DNA of 64,000 nucleotides from Pseudomonas alcaligenes. GTDB taxonomy: Bacteria; Pseudomonadota; Gammaproteobacteria; Pseudomonadales; Pseudomonadaceae. Positions 20,227-29,085 of the stretch are shown here, piece by piece. The DNA lies in NCBI RefSeq assembly GCF_041729615.1, contig NZ_CP154874.1:2981001-3045000 (forward strand), written 5' to 3'. The position numbers and the translations under genes are program-made. Each line of letters starts with the position of its first letter. Position 1 is the stretch's first letter. The notes under the pieces are model-generated. The model saw nothing but the letters and a program-made list of their open reading frames with translations. It ran no database searches and was not told where the DNA came from.

Positions 20227-20754
20227 TTACTTCTGGTATGCCGCTACCGCCTTCAGAATCATTTGGCGAGCGGCGTCGGCGCCTGCCCAGCCTTCGACCT
20301 TGACCCACTTGCCCTTCTCCAGATCCTTGTAGTTCTCGAAGAAGTGCTTGATCTGCTCCAGCAGCAGGGCCGGCAGGTCGGTGTATTCCTGCACGTCCTT
20401 GTACAGCACGCTCAGCTTGTCGTGCGGCACGGCGACCAGCTTGGCGTCGCCGCCGGCTTCGTCGCTCATGTTCAGCACGCCGACCGGGCGGCAGCGGATG
20501 ACCGAACCCGGGGCGACCGGGTAGGGGGTCACGACCAGCACGTCGAGGGGGTCGCCGTCGTCGGCCAGGGTGTGCGGGATGAAGCCGTAGTTGGCCGGGT
20601 AGAACATCGGGGTGGCCATGAAGCGATCGACGAATAGGCAGTCGGTGTCGTGATCGATTTCGTACTTGATCGGCGCGTGGTTGGCCGGAATCTCGATGGC
20701 GACGTAGATGTCGTTCGGCACGTCTTTGCCGGCCGGAACTTTGCTGTAGCTCAT
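20227..20754 (-). CDS. ppa: Inorganic pyrophosphatase
   Basis: 175 aa, a family I (soluble, Mg-dependent) pyrophosphatase. It hydrolyses pyrophosphate to phosphate and pulls nucleic acid and aminoacyl-tRNA synthesis forward. The signature '[10 protein letters not shown]' with three metal-binding aspartates is near residue 65; 'KYEIDHDT' and '[17 protein letters not shown]' give substrate contacts. The C-terminus '[13 protein letters not shown]' is typical. The neighbouring minus-strand mtfA gene ends just after its own start region and has no clear functional link. Confidence 0.97.
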   Translation of the reverse strand: MSYSKVPAGKDVPNDIYVAIEIPANHAPIKYEIDHDTDCLFVDRFMATPMFYPANYGFIPHTLADDGDPLDVLVVTPYPVAPGSVIRCRPVGVLNMSDEAGGDAKLVAVPHDKLSVLYKDVQEYTDLPALLLEQIKHFFENYKDLEKGKWVKVEGWAGADAARQMILKAVAAYQK

Positions 20755-20832
20755 GGGCGACTCCCCTGGGGTGGGCCAAAAAAAGTGGGCGGATTATAGG
20801 CACATTCCCCAGGCGTTACTATGCCTGGTCGA

Positions 20833-21651
20833 TTATCCGTTGGTCGTGTCGCGGTAATCAGGGTGGTTTTGCTGCAGGGCCCGCAGGCGTGCCAGCGGGT
20901 CCTGGCGGTAGAAGACCTGCAGCTGCTGATAGACGGCCGGGAAGGCTGCGGCCAGCAGGTCCGGGGCGGTGAAGAAGTATTCGCTGGTGACGGCGAAGAA
21001 TTCCGCCGGGTTCTCGGCGGCATAGGGGTCGATGGCGGTCTCGGCCTCGGGGTCGGCGTCGAGGATGGCGTTGAGGCCATCGTAGGCCGCCTGCATGGCG
21101 GTGGCCCAGTCCTGGATGCGCATGTCGCGGTGCAGCGGCGGCAGGCCGTTGGCGTCGCCATTGAGCATGTCCAGCTTGTGCGCCAGCTCGTGGATCACCA
21201 GGTTGTAGGCATCCCAGCCGCCACTGCTCTGCACGCCGGGCCAGGCGAGGATCACCGGGCCCTGCTGCCAGGCCTCGCCGCTGCGCTCGTCGTCCCACTC
21301 GTGCTCGACGCCGGCGGCATCGCGATGGCGCTGCGGGCTGACGAAGTCGTCCGGGTACAGGACGATCTCGTGGAAGCCCTGGTACCAGTCCAGATCGGCC
21401 AGGTGCAGCAGCGGCAGCTCGGCCTGGGCGGCCAGAGTCAGGCGATCAATTTCATCCAGCTCGATGCCGGGCAGGCTGGTCAGGCGCTTGCAGTGCAGGA
21501 ACAGCACGGCGCGCTGGAACAGGCGCTGCTCCTCGGCCTCGGCGAGGCCGTCGAGGATCGGCAGACGGGCGCGCACCGCCTGCCAGTGCTGGGTGGTGTA
21601 GGGCGAACGGGAGAGGATGCGCCGGCGGCGCCAGGCGCGGAACGACCACAT
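20833..21651 (-). CDS. mtfA: Zinc-dependent peptidase of the MtfA family
   Basis: 272 aa from ATG 21651; the upstream open frame overlaps the GNAT gene and is not family-like. The zinc motif 'HELAHKLDMLNG' (HExxH) lies mid-protein, with a downstream 'EFFAVTSEYFF' glutamate as third ligand, the pattern of MtfA (YeeI). In E. coli MtfA binds and titrates the repressor Mlc and has aminopeptidase activity. 'WDAYNLVIHE' and 'LPGIELDEIDRL' also match. Whether a Mlc-like partner exists here cannot be seen. It follows the GNAT gene by 49 bp on the same strand. Confidence 0.9.
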   Translation of the reverse strand: MWSFRAWRRRRILSRSPYTTQHWQAVRARLPILDGLAEAEEQRLFQRAVLFLHCKRLTSLPGIELDEIDRLTLAAQAELPLLHLADLDWYQGFHEIVLYPDDFVSPQRHRDAAGVEHEWDDERSGEAWQQGPVILAWPGVQSSGGWDAYNLVIHELAHKLDMLNGDANGLPPLHRDMRIQDWATAMQAAYDGLNAILDADPEAETAIDPYAAENPAEFFAVTSEYFFTAPDLLAAAFPAVYQQLQVFYRQDPLARLRALQQNHPDYRDTTNG

Positions 21652-21700
21652 GCGGAATGCTCGGCAGCAGGCCGGGGCAGGGGGGCTGCCCCGACGGCGC

Positions 21701-22153
21701 TCAGTCGCCCAGTTCCAGAGTGTAGTTCTTGAATTTCTCGTCTTCGCGGAAGCCGATGGACTCGTAGGTCTTCTGCGCCACCACGTTGTCCACGCTGGTA
21801 GCCACGCGTAGGCGCACGGCGTTGGTTTCCTTGGCCATCTGCTTGGCGGTCTGCAGCAGGCGGTCGGCGACCAGCATGCGCCGGGCGTCCTCGGCCACAT
21901 AGATGTCGTTGAGAATCCATACGCGCTTGAGCGACAGCGAGGAGTAGCTGGGGAACAGCTGGCAGTAGCCGAGCAGCTTGTCCTCGTCGTCCGCCAGGGC
22001 CAGGTAGATCACCGATTCCTTGCGCTTGATGCGGGTCTCGAGGAACTTGCGCGACGAGTCCGGGAAGGGCAGCTGGCCATAGAATTCGCGGTACTTGATG
22101 AACAGCGGGGTCAGCAGGTCCAGGTGCTCCAGGGTGGCTTGGACAATGCGCAT
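21701..22153 (-). CDS. GNAT-family N-acetyltransferase
   Basis: 150 aa from ATG 22153. The GNAT fold is supported by 'YLALADDEDKLLGYCQLFPSYS' (beta4), 'WILNDIYVAEDARR' (beta4 to P-loop) and 'NVVAQKTYESIGFREDEKFKNY' (C-terminal motif B). The acetyl-CoA loop reads 'RRMLVADRLL', lacking the usual glycines of R-x-x-G-x-G/A. Some GNATs tolerate this, but cofactor binding should be considered uncertain. The substrate is unknown. It lies upstream of mtfA and could be co-transcribed. Confidence 0.85.
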   Translation of the reverse strand: MRIVQATLEHLDLLTPLFIKYREFYGQLPFPDSSRKFLETRIKRKESVIYLALADDEDKLLGYCQLFPSYSSLSLKRVWILNDIYVAEDARRMLVADRLLQTAKQMAKETNAVRLRVATSVDNVVAQKTYESIGFREDEKFKNYTLELGD

Positions 22154-22323
22154 GGCGGGCCTCGGCGTCTGTGGACTGATGTGGATGGCACTGCAGATGC
22201 TGTGCCAGCGGTCAGTTCGATGCTGCCCAAACCGGCTGGAAAGCGCAATCCAAGCAAGCGTTTGATTTTGCATGGCGCCCGCCGTCCACCGCGCCCGCCG
22301 CTCTGCGGCGGGGTCTGGCGATG

Positions 22324-23484
22324 TCACAGGGTGCCGTGCAGGGCGGCACTGAAGATCGCGGCGGTGTCGGTTTCCTGCAGTGGCCTGGGGTTGCCGCCCG
22401 CGGAAGGGTCGACCACGGCCATCTGGGCGATCTGCGCGCTGCGCTGGTCATCCACCCCGAGACCGGCCAGGGTATGCGGCACGCCGCTGTCCTCGCGCAG
22501 GCGCATGACCAGGTCGAGGAAGCTGGCGAAGCCGGGATTGGCCAGGCCGAGATAAGCCGCCAGGCGGGTGATGCGTTCCTCGATCACGCCGCGGTTGAAC
22601 TGCAGCACGTAGGGCATCAGCACCGCGTTGGTCATGCCGTGGTGGGTGTCGTACAGCGCACCGATCGGGTGCGCCAGGGCGTGCATGCCGCCCAGGCCCT
22701 TCTGGAAGGCGGTGGCGCCCATGGCGGCGGCGGCCAGCATGTCGGCGCGCGCATCGAGATCGTCGGGCTGGCGCACGGCGCGGATCAGCGATTGCTGCAC
22801 CAGGCGCATGCCCTCCACCGCGATGCCGTCGGCCAGCGGGTGGAAGCCCGGCGCGCAGTAGGCTTCCAGGCAGTGCGAGAAGGCGTCCATGCCGGTGCCG
22901 GCGGTGACCCAGGCGGGCATGCCAACGGTCAGCTCGGGATCGCTGATGACGATCTTCGGCATCATCTGCGGGTGGAAGATGATGCGCTTGGTGTGGGTGC
23001 GCTCGTCGGTGAGGATGCCGGCGCGGCCGACTTCCGAGCCGGTGCCGGCGGTAGTCGGCACGGCGATGATCGGGGCGATGCCCTTCGGGTCGGCGCGGGT
23101 CCACCAGTCGCCGACATCCTCATAGTCCCAGACCGGGCGCGCCTGGCCGCTCATGAAGGCGATCAGCTTGCCCATGTCCAGGCCGCTGCCGCCGCCGAAG
23201 GCGACCACGCCGTCGTGCTTGCCGGCGTGGTAGGCGGCCAGGCCGGCGTCGAGGTTGGCGCCCACCGGATTGGGCTTGAGATCGCTGAAGATCGCTGCGC
23301 CGAGGCCGGCGGCCTTGAGCGAGTCGAGGGCGGCGCTGGTGATCGGTGCGCTGGCCAGGCCGCGATCGGTGACCAGCAGCGGGCGCTGCATGCCCAGGCT
23401 CTGGCACAGCGCCGGCAGCTCCTTGATGCGCCCGGCGCCGAAGCGCACCGAGGTGGGGTAGTTCCAGTTGGCGGTCTTGCTCAT
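22324..23484 (-). CDS. Iron-type (group III) alcohol dehydrogenase
   Basis: 386 aa. Group III, NAD(P)-linked alcohol dehydrogenases have 'AFGGGSGLDMGK' (nucleotide-binding), 'VPTTAGTGSEVG' and the metal ligands in 'DAFSHCLEAYCAPGFHPLADG' and 'HALAHPIGALYDTHHG'; all are present and intact. It oxidises a primary alcohol to an aldehyde or the reverse. It is the last gene of a minus-strand trio (GS-like, ALDH, ADH) and is separated from ALDH by 132 bp holding two REP palindromes. In this context it may convert a gamma-glutamylated amino alcohol to its aldehyde; that is inference. Confidence 0.93.
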   Translation of the reverse strand: MSKTANWNYPTSVRFGAGRIKELPALCQSLGMQRPLLVTDRGLASAPITSAALDSLKAAGLGAAIFSDLKPNPVGANLDAGLAAYHAGKHDGVVAFGGGSGLDMGKLIAFMSGQARPVWDYEDVGDWWTRADPKGIAPIIAVPTTAGTGSEVGRAGILTDERTHTKRIIFHPQMMPKIVISDPELTVGMPAWVTAGTGMDAFSHCLEAYCAPGFHPLADGIAVEGMRLVQQSLIRAVRQPDDLDARADMLAAAAMGATAFQKGLGGMHALAHPIGALYDTHHGMTNAVLMPYVLQFNRGVIEERITRLAAYLGLANPGFASFLDLVMRLREDSGVPHTLAGLGVDDQRSAQIAQMAVVDPSAGGNPRPLQETDTAAIFSAALHGTL

Positions 23485-23508
23485 GGCACACTCCTTGTTG
23501 GGTTTGGG

Positions 23509-23558
23509 TAGCCCGGATGCAATCCGGGGCTGGGCCATCCCGGATTGCATCCGGGCTA
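23509..23558. repeat. REP-like palindrome, 20-bp perfect arms
   Basis: Arm TAGCCCGGATGCAATCCGGG (23509-23528) and its exact reverse complement (23539-23558) flank a 10-base spacer. A close relative lies at 27976-28025. It is in the gap between the ADH start and the ALDH stop, so it would form a very stable hairpin in their transcript. Matches, from memory, the 'gcccggatgcaatccgg' family common in several Pseudomonas lineages. Confidence 0.85.
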
Positions 23559-23569
23559 CAGGGGCGTTG

Positions 23570-23590
23570 TTCGCGGAGCTCGCTCCTACA
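23570..23590. repeat. Pseudomonas REP core (TGTAGGAGCGAGC type)
   Basis: On the minus strand it reads TGTAGGAGCGAGCTCCGCGA, close to the widely recognised Pseudomonas REP core GTAGGAGCGAGCTTGCTCGCG. It is 12 bases from the neighbouring palindrome, so two different REP families meet in one gap. A single half-element; no partner copy is visible nearby. Confidence 0.65.
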
Positions 23591-23616
23591 GACAGCTGCT
23601 GGCGCTCGCCATGACC

Positions 23617-25005
23617 TCAGAGCTGGTGGCGCAGATGGAACGACTTGGGCCGGGTCAGGTGCTCGTAGCCCAGGCGCGACAGGGTGGCGCCGCGCCCGGT
23701 GTGCTTGACCCCGGTCCAGGCCAGGGCCGGGTCGAGGTAGTCGCAGCGGTTCATGAACACGGTGCCGGTCTCCAGTTGGCCGCCGAGGCGCTCGGCGGCG
23801 TCCAGATCGCTGCTCCAGATGGCCGCGCTGAGACCATAGGGGCTGTCGTTCATCAGGGCGATGGCCTCGGCGTCGCCGGCCACCGGCATGATGCCGACCA
23901 CCGGGCCGAAGCTTTCCTCGCGCATCACTGCCATCTCGTGGTCGACCTGTACCAGCACCTGCGGCGCCATGTAGGGCGTGCCGGGGGCGTCGGCGGCGAA
24001 GCTCTTCGCGTCGATCAGTGCCCGCGCGCCCTTGGCGGTAGCCTGGGCGATCTGCCCGCGGACGAACTCGGCGGCTTGGGCGCGCACCAGCGGGCCGAGG
24101 GTGGTGGCCTGGCCCAGCGGGTTGCCCAGCACGTACTGGCGAGTCAGTTCGACGAAGCCTTCGACGAAGGCCGGGTAGAGCTTGTGGTCGACGTAGATGC
24201 GCTCGATGCCGCAGCAGCTCTGCCCGGAATTGAAGAAGCTGCCGTCGACCAGGTTCTCCACCGCGTGGGCCAGGTCGGCATCGGCGCGCACGTAGGCCGG
24301 GTCCTTGCCGCCCAGCTCCAGGCCGACGCCGATGAAGTGGCCGGCGGCGGCGCTCTCCATCATCTGCCCGCCTTCCACCGAGCCGGTGAAGTTGACCTGC
24401 TGCACCTGCCCGGAGGCGATCAGCGCGCCGGTCTGGCCGTGGTCCAGCACCAGGTTGTGGAACAGTCCGTCCGGCAGGTCGGCGCGGGCGAAGGCCTGGG
24501 CGAAGCGCTCGCCGACCAGCAGGGTCTGGCTGGCGTGCTTGAGCAGCACGGCGTTGCCGGCCATCAGTGCCGGGATGATGGCGTTCACTGCCGTCAGGTA
24601 GGGGTAGTTCCACGGCGCGATGACCAGCACGGTGCCCAGTGGCTCGCGGCGGATGAAGCGGCGAAAACCCTCACGGGGCTCGGGCAGCACATCGGCCAGG
24701 GCGCTCTCGGCGATGCCGATCATGTAGCGTGCGCGCTCCTCGAAGCCGCGCAGCTCGCCGGCGCCGAAGCGCACCGGGCGGCCCATCTGCCAGGCCAGCT
24801 CGGGGACTATCTCGTCCTGCATCGCCAGCATGGCCTCCACCGCCTTCAGGCAGTAGCCGGCGCGCTGGGCGATGGAGAGTTCGCGCCAGGCGCGCTGGGC
24901 TTCCTGGGCCTGGTGCAGGACCTGTTCCAGTTGGTGGCTGCCGATGATGGCCCGCTCGGCGTAGAGGCTGCCGTCGACCGGCGAGATCAGGCGGATATGG
25001 TTCAT
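23617..25005 (-). CDS. NAD(P)-dependent aldehyde dehydrogenase
   Basis: 462 aa. The catalytic cysteine is in 'FFNSGQSCCGIERIYV', the general base in 'GLELGGKDPAYV', and the cofactor region in 'VLVIAPWNYPYLTAVNAIIPALMAGN'. 'GTVFMNRCDYLDPALAWTG' near the end is typical of succinate-semialdehyde-type ALDHs. It would convert an aldehyde to a carboxylate. It begins 42 bp after the GS-like gene and precedes the ADH gene on the same strand. In context a gamma-glutamyl-aminoaldehyde is a plausible substrate, but sequence alone does not prove it. Confidence 0.93.
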   Translation of the reverse strand: MNHIRLISPVDGSLYAERAIIGSHQLEQVLHQAQEAQRAWRELSIAQRAGYCLKAVEAMLAMQDEIVPELAWQMGRPVRFGAGELRGFEERARYMIGIAESALADVLPEPREGFRRFIRREPLGTVLVIAPWNYPYLTAVNAIIPALMAGNAVLLKHASQTLLVGERFAQAFARADLPDGLFHNLVLDHGQTGALIASGQVQQVNFTGSVEGGQMMESAAAGHFIGVGLELGGKDPAYVRADADLAHAVENLVDGSFFNSGQSCCGIERIYVDHKLYPAFVEGFVELTRQYVLGNPLGQATTLGPLVRAQAAEFVRGQIAQATAKGARALIDAKSFAADAPGTPYMAPQVLVQVDHEMAVMREESFGPVVGIMPVAGDAEAIALMNDSPYGLSAAIWSSDLDAAERLGGQLETGTVFMNRCDYLDPALAWTGVKHTGRGATLSRLGYEHLTRPKSFHLRHQL

Positions 25006-25047
25006 GCTCGATAGGACTCCTGTGATCGTCCCTCCCCCGAGGGAAGG

Positions 25048-26415
25048 TCAGTAGCGCTCGAAGCCGCGGCGCAGTTCCCAGTCGGTCACCCGGCGGTCGT
25101 ATTCGGATTGTTCCCAGCGCGCGGTGTGCAGGTAGTGCTCGACCACCTCGTCGCCGAAGGCCGCACGCAACATGTGCGACTGCTCCAGGGCGCTGGTGGC
25201 GCCTCGCAGGGTCTTGGCCACCTCGGGCAGCTCGTCGTGCTCGTAGGCATCGCCGGAGAAGGGCGGCGGCAGCTCCAGCTGTTCGTCGATGCCGGCCAGG
25301 CCGGCGGCGATCAGCGCGGCGAAGGCCAGGTAGGGGTTGAGGTCGGCACCGCCGATGCGGCATTCGATGCGGATGCCCTTGCCGCCCTCGCCGCACAGGC
25401 GAAAGCCCGCGGTACGATTGTCGTTGCTCCACACCGCGCGGGTGGGGGCGAAGGTGCCGGCCTGGAAGCGCTTGTAGGAGTTGATGTAGGGGGCGAGGAA
25501 ATAGGTGATGTCGCCGGCGTACTTGAGCTGGCCGGCCACCCACTGGCGCATCAGCTTGGACATGCCGAACTCGGCCTTGGCGTTGAAGAACAGCGGCTTG
25601 TTGCCCTTCAGGCTCCACAGCGAGTTGTGGATATGGCTGCTGGAGCCGGCCAGGTTGTAGTTCCACTTGGCCATGAAGGTGATGGCCTTGCCCTGCAGCA
25701 GGGCGATCTCCTTGCAGGCGTGCTTGATGATGCTGTGGCTGTCGGCCATGGTCAGCGCGTCGGCATAGCGCACGTTGATCTCTTCCTGGCCCGGACCCCA
25801 TTCGCCCTTGGAGTTTTCCACGGCGATGCCGGCCGCCTGCAGGTGCTTGCGGATGGCGCGCAGCACCGGCTCGTCGCGGATGGTCTGCAGGATGCCGTAG
25901 TCCTCGATGTGGTAGTTGGCCGTGCGCGGCTCGCGGTAGTGCTGGGCGTGGATGCTCTCGTAGCTCTGGTCGAACAGGTAGAACTCCAGTTCGGAGGCGA
26001 ACATGCCCTGGTAGCCGCGCTCGGTGAGGCGGGCGATCTGCCGCTTGAGGATGCCGCGCGGGCTGTGCGGCAGGTCCTGGTGGTGGTGGTCCTGCACGTC
26101 GCACAGCACCAGGGCGGTACCTTCCAGCCAGGGCACCAGGCGCATGGTGGAGAGGTCGGGCTTGAACACGAAATCGCCGTAGCCGCGCTTCCAGCTGGCT
26201 GCGGCGTAGCCGGGCACCGGCTCCATGTCGATGTCGTCGGCTAGCAGGTAGTCGCAGCCGTGGGTTTCCTCGTGGGCGCTGTCGAGGAAGAACTCGACCT
26301 GGAAGCGCTTGCCGATCAGACGGCCCTGCATGTCGACCATGCAGGCCAGGACGGTGTCGACGCTGCCGGCTTCGGCCAGCTGGCGCAGTCGGGCAAGGGT
26401 GAGCGGGGCGGTCAT
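25048..26415 (-). CDS. Glutamine-synthetase-like gamma-glutamylamine ligase
   Basis: 455 aa from ATG 26415; GGGAG lies eight bases upstream. An in-frame ATG at 26430 also has a possible RBS (GAAGG), so 'MGVLR' could be added. It is a GS-fold enzyme: 'ASELEFYLFD', 'SKGEWGPGQEEINVRYADA', 'AKWNYNLAGSSSHIHNS', 'NRTAGFRLCGEGG' and 'RIECRIGGADLNPYLAFAA' are the metal, glutamate and ATP sites. The adenylylation segment of true GlnA is not evident, and the divergence fits PuuA/GlnT/IpuC-type enzymes that gamma-glutamylate an amine. Downstream ALDH and ADH support a catabolic role. Substrate unknown. It is divergent from mpl. Confidence 0.85.
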   Translation of the reverse strand: MTAPLTLARLRQLAEAGSVDTVLACMVDMQGRLIGKRFQVEFFLDSAHEETHGCDYLLADDIDMEPVPGYAAASWKRGYGDFVFKPDLSTMRLVPWLEGTALVLCDVQDHHHQDLPHSPRGILKRQIARLTERGYQGMFASELEFYLFDQSYESIHAQHYREPRTANYHIEDYGILQTIRDEPVLRAIRKHLQAAGIAVENSKGEWGPGQEEINVRYADALTMADSHSIIKHACKEIALLQGKAITFMAKWNYNLAGSSSHIHNSLWSLKGNKPLFFNAKAEFGMSKLMRQWVAGQLKYAGDITYFLAPYINSYKRFQAGTFAPTRAVWSNDNRTAGFRLCGEGGKGIRIECRIGGADLNPYLAFAALIAAGLAGIDEQLELPPPFSGDAYEHDELPEVAKTLRGATSALEQSHMLRAAFGDEVVEHYLHTARWEQSEYDRRVTDWELRRGFERY

Positions 26416-26615
26416 CCGTAGTACTCCCATCCGGACCTTCTGTGGTCCTTGGTTCTTGTTGTCGGGAATCGGGCCGGTACGGCCGGCTGCCTTTGACTCT
26501 AGACGAAATTTCAGCAGCGTCCGGAACCGCCGGCACGGGGCCTCAGTCCGATTGCGCTGTGCTAACCTGCGGCCAATTTCGCCCCGGTCCACGGGCCGGT
26601 ATCCAGAGGTCATCC
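26416..26615. promoter_or_regulatory. 200-bp divergent control region, GS-like operon and mpl
   Basis: This is one of the longer non-coding gaps in the window. It must hold promoters for the minus-strand amine cluster and for mpl. A 'GTGCTAACCT' box near 26560 could be an mpl -10. No clear operator palindrome is seen, and no regulator gene sits beside the amine cluster. Confidence 0.4.
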
Positions 26616-27968
26616 ATGCATATCCACATCCTCGGCATCTGCGGCACCTTCATGGGGTCGCTGGCCGTGCTGGCCAAGGAGCTTGGCCATCGCGTCACTG
26701 GTTCCGACGCCAACGTCTACCCGCCCATGAGCACCCAGCTCGAAGCCCAGGGCATCGAACTGATGCAGGGCTACGACCCGGCCCACCTGCAGCCGGCGCC
26801 GGACCTGGTGGTGGTCGGCAATGCCCTGAGCCGCGGCAACCCGGCGGTCGAGTACGTGCTCAACCAGGGCCTGCCCTACGAGTCCGGCCCGCAGTGGCTG
26901 GCCGACCACGTGCTGCAGGGGCGCTGGGTGCTGGCCGCCGCCGGTACGCACGGCAAGACCACTACCAGCAGCATGCTGGCCTGGGTGTTGGAGCATGCCG
27001 GCATGAGCCCGGGCTTCCTCATCGGCGGCGTGCCGCAGAACTTCGGGGTGTCGGCGCGCCTGGGCGGTACGCCGTTCTTCGTGGTCGAGGCCGACGAATA
27101 CGACAGCGCCTTCTTCGACAAGCGCAGCAAGTTCGTCCACTACCGTCCGCGCACGGCCATCCTCAATAACCTGGAGTTCGACCACGCGGACATCTTCCCG
27201 GACCTGGCGGCCATCGAGCGGCAGTTCCATCACCTGGTGCGCACCGTGCCGGGCGAGGGCCTGATCATCCATCCGCAGGCCGAAGAGGCCCTGGTCCGTG
27301 TGATCAAGATGGGCTGCTGGACCCCGGTACAGACCACCGGCGACGGTGGCCAGTGGCAGGCGCGCCTGCTCAGCGAAGACGGCTCGCGCTTCGAGGTGGT
27401 GTTCGACGGCAAGGTCGAAGGCGTGGTCGAGTGGGAACTGACCGGCCAGCACAATGTGGCCAACGCCCTGGCCTGCCTGGCGGCGGCGCGGCATGTCGGC
27501 GTGGTGCCGGAGCTGGGCATCGCCGGGCTGTCGAGCTTCAAGAGCGTCAAGCGGCGCATGGAAAAGGTCGCGGAAGTGCAGGGCGTGACCCTCTACGACG
27601 ACTTCGCCCACCACCCGACGGCCATCGCTACCACCCTCGACGGCCTGCGCAAGCGCGTCGGCGCCGCGCAGGTGATCGCGGTGATCGAGCCGCGCTCCAA
27701 TTCGATGAAGCTCGGTGCCCACCGCGACGGCCTGGCCGACTCCGTGGTGCAGGCCGACCGGGTGTTCTGGTACGCGCCATCGAACCTGGGCTGGGACCTG
27801 GCGGCCAGCGTGGCCGGCTCGACGGTGCCGACCGAGGTGTGCGACTCGCTGGAAGCCATCATCGAGGGTGTGAAGGCCGTGGCTGCGCCCGGCACCCAGG
27901 TGGTGATCATGAGCAACGGCGGCTTCGGCGGCCTGCATGGCAAGCTGGCGGCGGCGTTGGACAATTAA
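26616..27968 (+). CDS. mpl: UDP-MurNAc tripeptide ligase Mpl (murein recycling)
   Basis: 450 aa from ATG 26616; AGAGGT is five bases upstream. Mpl attaches the recycled L-Ala-gamma-D-Glu-meso-DAP tripeptide to UDP-MurNAc, bypassing three Mur ligases. Mur ligase motifs are present: '[14 protein letters not shown]' (UDP site), '[15 protein letters not shown]' (ATP site), '[17 protein letters not shown]' and '[14 protein letters not shown]', the last two characteristic of Mpl over MurC. ubiX follows after a REP-like palindrome. Confidence 0.95.
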   Translation: MHIHILGICGTFMGSLAVLAKELGHRVTGSDANVYPPMSTQLEAQGIELMQGYDPAHLQPAPDLVVVGNALSRGNPAVEYVLNQGLPYESGPQWLADHVLQGRWVLAAAGTHGKTTTSSMLAWVLEHAGMSPGFLIGGVPQNFGVSARLGGTPFFVVEADEYDSAFFDKRSKFVHYRPRTAILNNLEFDHADIFPDLAAIERQFHHLVRTVPGEGLIIHPQAEEALVRVIKMGCWTPVQTTGDGGQWQARLLSEDGSRFEVVFDGKVEGVVEWELTGQHNVANALACLAAARHVGVVPELGIAGLSSFKSVKRRMEKVAEVQGVTLYDDFAHHPTAIATTLDGLRKRVGAAQVIAVIEPRSNSMKLGAHRDGLADSVVQADRVFWYAPSNLGWDLAASVAGSTVPTEVCDSLEAIIEGVKAVAAPGTQVVIMSNGGFGGLHGKLAAALDN

Positions 27969-27975
27969 TGCCTGT

Positions 27976-28025
27976 GTAGCCCGGATGAAAATCCGGGTGG
28001 CCCCTCCGGATTGCATCCGGGCTAC
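27976..28025. repeat. REP-like palindrome, second copy (imperfect)
   Basis: GTAGCCCGGATG at 27976-27987 and CATCCGGGCTAC at 28014-28025 are exact complements; the inner part of the left arm has one extra base and a C-to-A change relative to the 23509-23558 copy. It lies between mpl and ubiX, a few bases past the mpl stop. Confidence 0.8.
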
Positions 28026-28044
28026 GGACGAGAGGGAGACTTCG

Positions 28045-28674
28045 ATGAATGGTCCCGAACGCATCACCCTGGCCATGACCGGCGCCTCCGGCGCCCAGTA
28101 CGGCCTGCGCCTGCTCGACTGCCTGGTGCAGGAAGAGCGCGAAGTGCACTTCCTGATCTCCAAGGCCGCGCAGCTGGTGATGGCCACCGAGACCGACGTG
28201 ACCCTGCCGGCCAAGCCGCAGGCCATGCAGCAGTTCCTCAGCGAATACACCGGCGCCGCGCCTGGGCAGATCCGCGTGTACGGCAAGGAAGACTGGATGG
28301 CCCCGCCGGCCTCCGGCTCCGGCGCGCCCAGTGCCATGGTGGTGGTGCCGTGCTCGACCGGCACCCTCTCGGCCATCGCCACCGGCGCCTGCAACAACCT
28401 GATCGAGCGCGCCGCCGACGTGGTACTCAAGGAGCGCCGCCAGCTGATCCTGGTGCCGCGCGAGGCGCCGTACTCCAGCATCCACCTGGAGAACATGCTC
28501 AAGCTGTCCAACCTCGGCGTCACCATACTGCCGGCCTCTCCGGGCTTCTATCACCAGCCGCAGACCCTGGACGACCTGGTCGACTTCGTCGTCGCGCGCA
28601 TCCTCAACTGCCTGAACATCCCCCAGGACATGCTGCCGCGCTGGGGCGAGCACCACCTGCTCAGCGATGAATAG
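28045..28674 (+). CDS. ubiX: Flavin prenyltransferase UbiX
   Basis: 209 aa from ATG 28045, with GAGGGAGA upstream. UbiX makes prenylated FMN, the cofactor for UbiD decarboxylase in ubiquinone synthesis. '[18 protein letters not shown]' (FMN phosphate binding), '[26 protein letters not shown]' and '[20 protein letters not shown]' are the family landmarks. It overlaps the lipoprotein gene by eight bases. Confidence 0.97.
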   Translation: MNGPERITLAMTGASGAQYGLRLLDCLVQEEREVHFLISKAAQLVMATETDVTLPAKPQAMQQFLSEYTGAAPGQIRVYGKEDWMAPPASGSGAPSAMVVVPCSTGTLSAIATGACNNLIERAADVVLKERRQLILVPREAPYSSIHLENMLKLSNLGVTILPASPGFYHQPQTLDDLVDFVVARILNCLNIPQDMLPRWGEHHLLSDE

Positions 28675-28954
28675 GGCCCTGCTCCTGCTGCTGGCCGGTG
28701 CGCTGCTGTCCGGCTGCGCCAGCGTACGCACCCTGGACGCGGCCAAGCCCGGTGCGCCGATCATCTACTCCGGCACGCGCCTGGACTGGTACGCGCTGCA
28801 GGGTGGCTGCTGCCCGGTGCAGCGCTTCGGCGCCGAGGCGCCCAGGTATGCCGGGCTCGACCTGCCCGCCAGCGCCCTGCTCGATACCCTGCTGCTGCCT
28901 TTCGCCATCGCCGCCGAGCTGGGGGTCGGCCTCGGGGTTTCCGGCGGCCTTTGA
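28667..28954 (+). CDS. Small YceK/YidQ-like lipoprotein
   Basis: 95 aa. The N-terminus '[17 protein letters not shown]' is a lipoprotein signal with the lipobox Leu-Ser-Gly-Cys. The mature part has '[15 protein letters not shown]', '[20 protein letters not shown]' and a hydrophobic end, the pattern of the DUF1375/YceK family. Function is unknown. Its ATG lies inside the end of ubiX, so translation is probably coupled. Confidence 0.8.
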   Translation: MNRALLLLLAGALLSGCASVRTLDAAKPGAPIIYSGTRLDWYALQGGCCPVQRFGAEAPRYAGLDLPASALLDTLLLPFAIAAELGVGLGVSGGL

Positions 28955-29085
28955 GTTTCGCCGCGCGCCCCAGGCGCTAGAGCCTTCGCCGTCGATCAGA
29001 TGGTCAAATTCTGCGCAGCGAGGGTTGGCATCGGCCAATCCTCGTCTAGGCTGACGAAAAAAATGTCGGCTTCGCAGGCAAGGAC

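Noticed and set aside
29018..29040. Possible sigma-54 promoter upstream of the TRAP genes (TTGGCATCGGCC...)
   Set aside because: GG is present but the GC at the required 12-base spacing is missing, and no sigma-54 activator or sensor kinase gene is near.
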